From TMP-24 sp041397305 (GTDB taxonomy: Bacteria; Pseudomonadota; Alphaproteobacteria; Rhodobacterales; Rhodobacteraceae): 64,000 bases of DNA. The notes beneath the pieces were generated by a model. The model saw only the letters and a program-made list of their open reading frames with translations. It was not told the origin of the DNA and did no database searches. The stretch's first letter is position 1, and each line of letters opens with the position of its first letter. The stretch lies in NCBI GenBank assembly GCA_041397305.1, contig JAWKWX010000004.1, forward strand, positions 225,526-289,525. Direction: 5' to 3'. The translations under genes and the position numbers were made by a program. Below are positions 60,927-64,000 of the stretch, one piece after another.

Positions 60927-63158
60927 ATGAGAGGTTGGTTCGTGCGGGGAAGTGTCAAGGCGCTCGTCGGCGCTGCGCTTGCGCTTTCGGGCGCCTGCGC
61001 GCCCGCGCGCGCTTTCGCACCCCCATCCTGGTTCAGCGGCAGCTTGACGATCGACCTGCCGTTCGAAGCCTCGGGCCTGGTTCCCGGGCCGGACGGGACG
61101 GCGCTTGTCCTTGGCGCAGGCGGCGAACTGGCGCTGTTCGACATCGCCAGGGCCGAGATCGTCGGCGCGGCCCAGCTTGACGGCGCGCCGGTCGCGGTGG
61201 CGGCAGGATCGCGGATGCGGACCGAGGCACGGGTCGCGGTGGTCGCGCGGGCGGCCGACGGCGCCCTGTCGCTGACCGGGCTTTCCATCGGCGCGCGCGG
61301 CCCGATCGGCACGATCGCTCTGAAGATCGACGAACGGCTCGGTGCCGCGATCGCGCCCGGTGCGATCTTCGTCGGGTCGGACGCGGATCGCGCCGGAGGC
61401 GGCCGGAGGCTTCTCATGTGGGACCGTGCGCCCGGCTCGCCGGTCCAGTATTTCAGCCTGTTGAAACCGGGAGGCTATGTTGCCGTGCCGGTGAAGGATA
61501 TTCCGCGCGCGCTCGCCCCGATCGGGGCGGGCGGGCTGATGCTTGGCATCCATCCCGAAAGCGATCTCATCTCCATCGTCGATCCCGCGCAGGGCGACCT
61601 GATCGATCTCGTGTCGGTCGACGGCCTCGGCTACAGGGCGCCGGAAAGCCTTGCGCTATTCGCGCCCATGGCGCCGGAGGGCGGGTCGGGATCGGTGGTG
61701 ATCGCCAATGCCGAAAGCGGCATCCTGACCATTGTCACCGTCGGCGGCGTCTCGCGCCCGCGCCTCGATCTGCCGTTGCAGCTGACATTGCCTGATCCGT
61801 TCCGCGCCGCAGGCGCCCGGCCGGCGATTGCCGCCGATCATGATGCGCAATTCATCCTGGTCGGTGTCGAGGGGCAAAGCGAACTGCGCGTGGTCCAGCG
61901 CCTGAAGGGGGCGCTGACGTTCGGCGACAGGCTGGTGCTGGATGCCCCGTTGCGCGCACTGACCGCGGTAAGCCCGCCGTCCGGCGCGGGCGGGGATGCG
62001 TTCCTGTTCCTGACCGGCGGGGGGCGCAGCCTGACCGTCAGCGACATTGCAAGCCTCCTGCAGCGCGCGCGCAGTGGCGTGACCTTCCAGCCCCAGATCG
62101 CGGCGGCGCCCAACGTGCCGCTGGAAGAGGGCTCTCTGAAGGGCCTCGGCGGACTCGATGTGATGCGGCTGCAACGCGCGCTCGGCGGGCTCGGCTACAA
62201 GATCGGCGCGGTGGACGGGATGGGCGGACCGTTGACCGAAACCGCGCTGCGTGCCTTCCAGCTTGATCAGGGGATCGAGCCGACAGGCAAGCTCGATCCC
62301 GAGACGGCAGAGGCGCTGGAGACCGCGCTCGCCGCGAGCGGCGGACAGACCGCGAATGGCCGGGTGCTCGACGCTTTCGACCGGATGATCGACGCGGCCC
62401 TCGGCGAGGATTTCGATAGCGGACGGCTTCTGGCCATGGGGCCGACACAGACCAATGTCGACCATCCCTGTTTCGGCATGAACGACGTGCCGCCCGAGGC
62501 GCTGTGGCCGAATGCGGTCAAGTTCGCCAATCTCCTGCGCCGGATCGAAAGCGAGCTCGGGCAGGCGGTCGAGGTGGTCGCCGGTTATCAGAACGAGGCG
62601 CTGACCCGCTGCCTGGGCGTCGGCGCCCATCCGCTGCATGGCGCCTTTCAGGCGTTCGATATCCGACTTGCCAGTGCCGGTGCCGGTGTCGGCGACAGCA
62701 GCATCGAGAAGCTTTCCCGCTATATCGACAGTCTTGAGGCGCGCGGACTGGCCACTGTCGAATTGCGGGCCGATGGCGATCTTCTGCATGTCGGCACCGA
62801 GATCGGGCGCAATCTCGCGGTCATCGCCTCTTATCCGGCCGGGCCGCGGAGTTGCGAAGCCGCGAAGGCCGATGTCGACGAGTTCGCCCGGCTTCTGGCG
62901 GGTGGCGATCTGGCGGGACGCGAGATTTTCGTGGCGCGCCTCGCGGATCGCGACATCTATGCGGTTGCGGTGGATGCCAATTCCGATCAGCGCGCGGCGG
63001 ATGCGGCAAGCCGTGAAATCGCGGCCGTGGCGCCGCAAAGCAGTGACCGCAAGACCGGTGCCGATTCCTATGTGATCCGCAACCGCGACCTGTTCTTCGA
63101 TCCGGCCTGCACGCGCATCGCGGTGATCCGCGACCAGGCGCAGCGCAAGAAATACTGA
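60927..63158 (+). CDS. Exported propeller-like / peptidoglycan-binding / M15-like zinc peptidase
   Basis: A 743-residue protein. Signal peptide: MRGWFVRGSVKALVGAALALSGACA. Residues about 35-395 are beta-rich repeats resembling a beta-propeller (LVLGAGGELALFDIARAEIVGAAQL and similar). A peptidoglycan-binding domain follows at about 406-468 (MRLQRALGGLGYKIGAVDGMGG; GIEPTGKLDPETAEAL). The C-terminal part has M15-type zinc ligands: His571 and Asp578 (HPLHGAFQAFDIRL) and His621 (LLHVGTE), as in D,D-carboxypeptidase/endopeptidases. An upstream ATG (60825) overlapping the previous stop would add 34 non-signal residues; 60927 is preferred. Confidence 0.8.
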   Translation: MRGWFVRGSVKALVGAALALSGACAPARAFAPPSWFSGSLTIDLPFEASGLVPGPDGTALVLGAGGELALFDIARAEIVGAAQLDGAPVAVAAGSRMRTEARVAVVARAADGALSLTGLSIGARGPIGTIALKIDERLGAAIAPGAIFVGSDADRAGGGRRLLMWDRAPGSPVQYFSLLKPGGYVAVPVKDIPRALAPIGAGGLMLGIHPESDLISIVDPAQGDLIDLVSVDGLGYRAPESLALFAPMAPEGGSGSVVIANAESGILTIVTVGGVSRPRLDLPLQLTLPDPFRAAGARPAIAADHDAQFILVGVEGQSELRVVQRLKGALTFGDRLVLDAPLRALTAVSPPSGAGGDAFLFLTGGGRSLTVSDIASLLQRARSGVTFQPQIAAAPNVPLEEGSLKGLGGLDVMRLQRALGGLGYKIGAVDGMGGPLTETALRAFQLDQGIEPTGKLDPETAEALETALAASGGQTANGRVLDAFDRMIDAALGEDFDSGRLLAMGPTQTNVDHPCFGMNDVPPEALWPNAVKFANLLRRIESELGQAVEVVAGYQNEALTRCLGVGAHPLHGAFQAFDIRLASAGAGVGDSSIEKLSRYIDSLEARGLATVELRADGDLLHVGTEIGRNLAVIASYPAGPRSCEAAKADVDEFARLLAGGDLAGREIFVARLADRDIYAVAVDANSDQRAADAASREIAAVAPQSSDRKTGADSYVIRNRDLFFDPACTRIAVIRDQAQRKKY

Positions 63159-63171
63159 AGGGCGCGTCGGC

Positions 63172-63861
63172 ATGGTCAAGATCGGCCTCTTCCTCCTCGG
63201 CTTTCTCTGCTTTCTCCTGGCGGTGCTGGCCGAGGTCGGTCTCAGCCTCAGCCTCACGCTCGGCGCGGTGGCCACGACAGACCGTGCCACGCCGGGCCTC
63301 GGCATCCGCATGCTGGGGCTGATCGACGCGGGCCTGGCCTGGACCCTGCTACTGATGGCGATCGACTTCATCCGCCCGATGAGCGCCGTTGCCCGGGTGC
63401 AGGGGATCGTGACACTGATCCTGTCCTTCTTCGGGGTTCTGGGCGGGATTGTGCTGATCTTCACCACGCTGGCGCTGATCATGCTGATGATCTCGCTTCT
63501 GCTGGCGGTTCCCTTCGGCACGCTCGCCTATCTCGCGGCCTGGGGCGATTTCCCGAAAGGCGCGGCGCGGGCGGCCCTGGGGCTGATCATGGTGCTGAAG
63601 CTGCTCGGCGCGCTGTTCCTCGTTCTGGCGAGCCCGAGCCTTCTGAAGAACAAGGGGCTGGTGGTGCTTTTGCTCTTCTCGATCGGCAGCACCTTCCTGA
63701 CCGGCTTTCTCATCGCCTTCGTGCCCGCGTTCGTCGCGGCGATCGCCGATGCGATAGGCGCCCTGATCTCGGCGATCCTCGGCACGGTCTGGCTACTGGT
63801 GATGCTGATCGGTGCGATCTTCGCCGTGATCCGCGCGATCAGAAGCCTGGCACCGGGCTGA
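63172..63861 (+). CDS. Multi-pass membrane protein closing the conflict operon
   Basis: A 229-residue protein with about six hydrophobic segments (residues about 3-30, 46-66, 78-112, 135-155, 162-188, 195-222). No family was recognised. It starts 13 nt after the M15-like gene, with no terminator between, and may serve as immunity, export or anchoring partner for the exported hydrolases. Confidence 0.7.
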   Translation: MVKIGLFLLGFLCFLLAVLAEVGLSLSLTLGAVATTDRATPGLGIRMLGLIDAGLAWTLLLMAIDFIRPMSAVARVQGIVTLILSFFGVLGGIVLIFTTLALIMLMISLLLAVPFGTLAYLAAWGDFPKGAARAALGLIMVLKLLGALFLVLASPSLLKNKGLVVLLLFSIGSTFLTGFLIAFVPAFVAAIADAIGALISAILGTVWLLVMLIGAIFAVIRAIRSLAPG

Positions 63862-63954
63862 GAGGGCCGCTCGTCGAGCGCTCGCGTGCTCTCCTCGCTC
63901 CGGGTTCGATGCGGCGCGATGTGACCGAGGAGGCGCCGTGCCGGGCGCCCGCTG

Positions 63955-64000
63955 TCAATTGTCGATCCTGACCTCTGCCGTGGCGCTGCCGTCGTTCACG
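63955..64000 (-). CDS. Possible C-terminal end of a minus-strand gene (partial)
   Basis: Reading the minus strand from the window edge, one frame gives VNDGSATAEVRIDN followed by a stop (TGA at 63957-63955). Codon choice (GC-rich third positions) looks coding, but only 14 codons are visible and no family can be named. The 93 nt between this stop and the preceding plus-strand stop contain no clear terminator. Confidence 0.3.
   Translation of the reverse strand, partial: VNDGSATAEVRIDN

Overview
The window is GC-rich, gene-dense bacterial chromosome that looks like a Rhodobacteraceae (Rhodobacterales, Alphaproteobacteria). The evidence is a HemA-type 5-aminolevulinate synthase preceded by a perfect FNR/FnrL box, a two-piece (permuted) alphaproteobacterial ssrA, a suf operon led by a one-cysteine Rhodobacter-type IscR, a DmdA-like DMSP demethylase (suggesting a marine relative), and several small families that I associate with Rhodobacterales. 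No CRISPR array, insertion sequence, integrase or prophage was seen.

Layout. 1-3131: end of alaS, small enzymes (DUF1330, MOSC, class II glutamine amidotransferase) and a dmdA-like gene. 3235-8674 (minus): typA, a YitT membrane protein, icd, an HD hydrolase, a small conserved protein and an alpha/beta hydrolase. 8876-18791 (plus): iscR and the Suf Fe-S assembly operon (short cysteine desulfurase, sufB, YbjQ-like, sufC, sufD, YIP1-like, sufS), with an FkbM methyltransferase, a probable glycosyltransferase and a small membrane protein inserted between sufB and sufC. A tRNA-Arg(CCG) follows. 19030-30322 (minus): FAD oxidoreductase, retropepsin-like protease, MarC, RHH, DUF4169, fumC, PmtA-like methyltransferase, sspB, chrBA, DUF1194, an NTF2-like protein, ssrA and guaA. 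30533-41695, mostly plus: MttB-family methyltransferase, a DUF6477/DUF6456 pair, DUF1344, M20 peptidase, hemA, a RodZ-like protein, ispG, SatD, DUF3307, an A-type Fe-S carrier (sufA-like) and a TfoX-N protein. 42029-49010: a LysR regulator facing a five-gene catabolic-looking operon (aldehyde dehydrogenase, M19 dipeptidase-like, unknown 555-aa protein, DUF3726, Ldh2-type dehydrogenase).

49082-63861 is the most unusual part. Two divergent, tightly packed gene strings encode an unusual concentration of hydrolases. The minus string (56399 to 49082) encodes a three-enzyme fusion (peptidoglycan amidase + trypsin-like protease + NUC1 nuclease), an EAD-like domain fused to trypsin, a second EAD-like protein, and a membrane-anchored NUC1 nuclease with a STAND-like N-terminal part. 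The plus string (56727 to 63861) encodes mainly exported proteins: GH19 + peptidoglycan-binding + trypsin, a trypsin, a degenerate trypsin, a propeller-like + peptidoglycan-binding + M15-like peptidase, and a multi-pass membrane protein. The shared 327-bp intergenic region carries near-identical direct repeats. The whole looks like an undescribed conflict, lysis or defence system in which proteases may process or gate nuclease and cell-wall-hydrolase effectors. That function is inference.

Starts were moved from the longest reading frame wherever a Shine-Dalgarno sequence, family N-terminus or signal peptide supported a downstream codon. All family names come from reading the translated sequence, without database searches.
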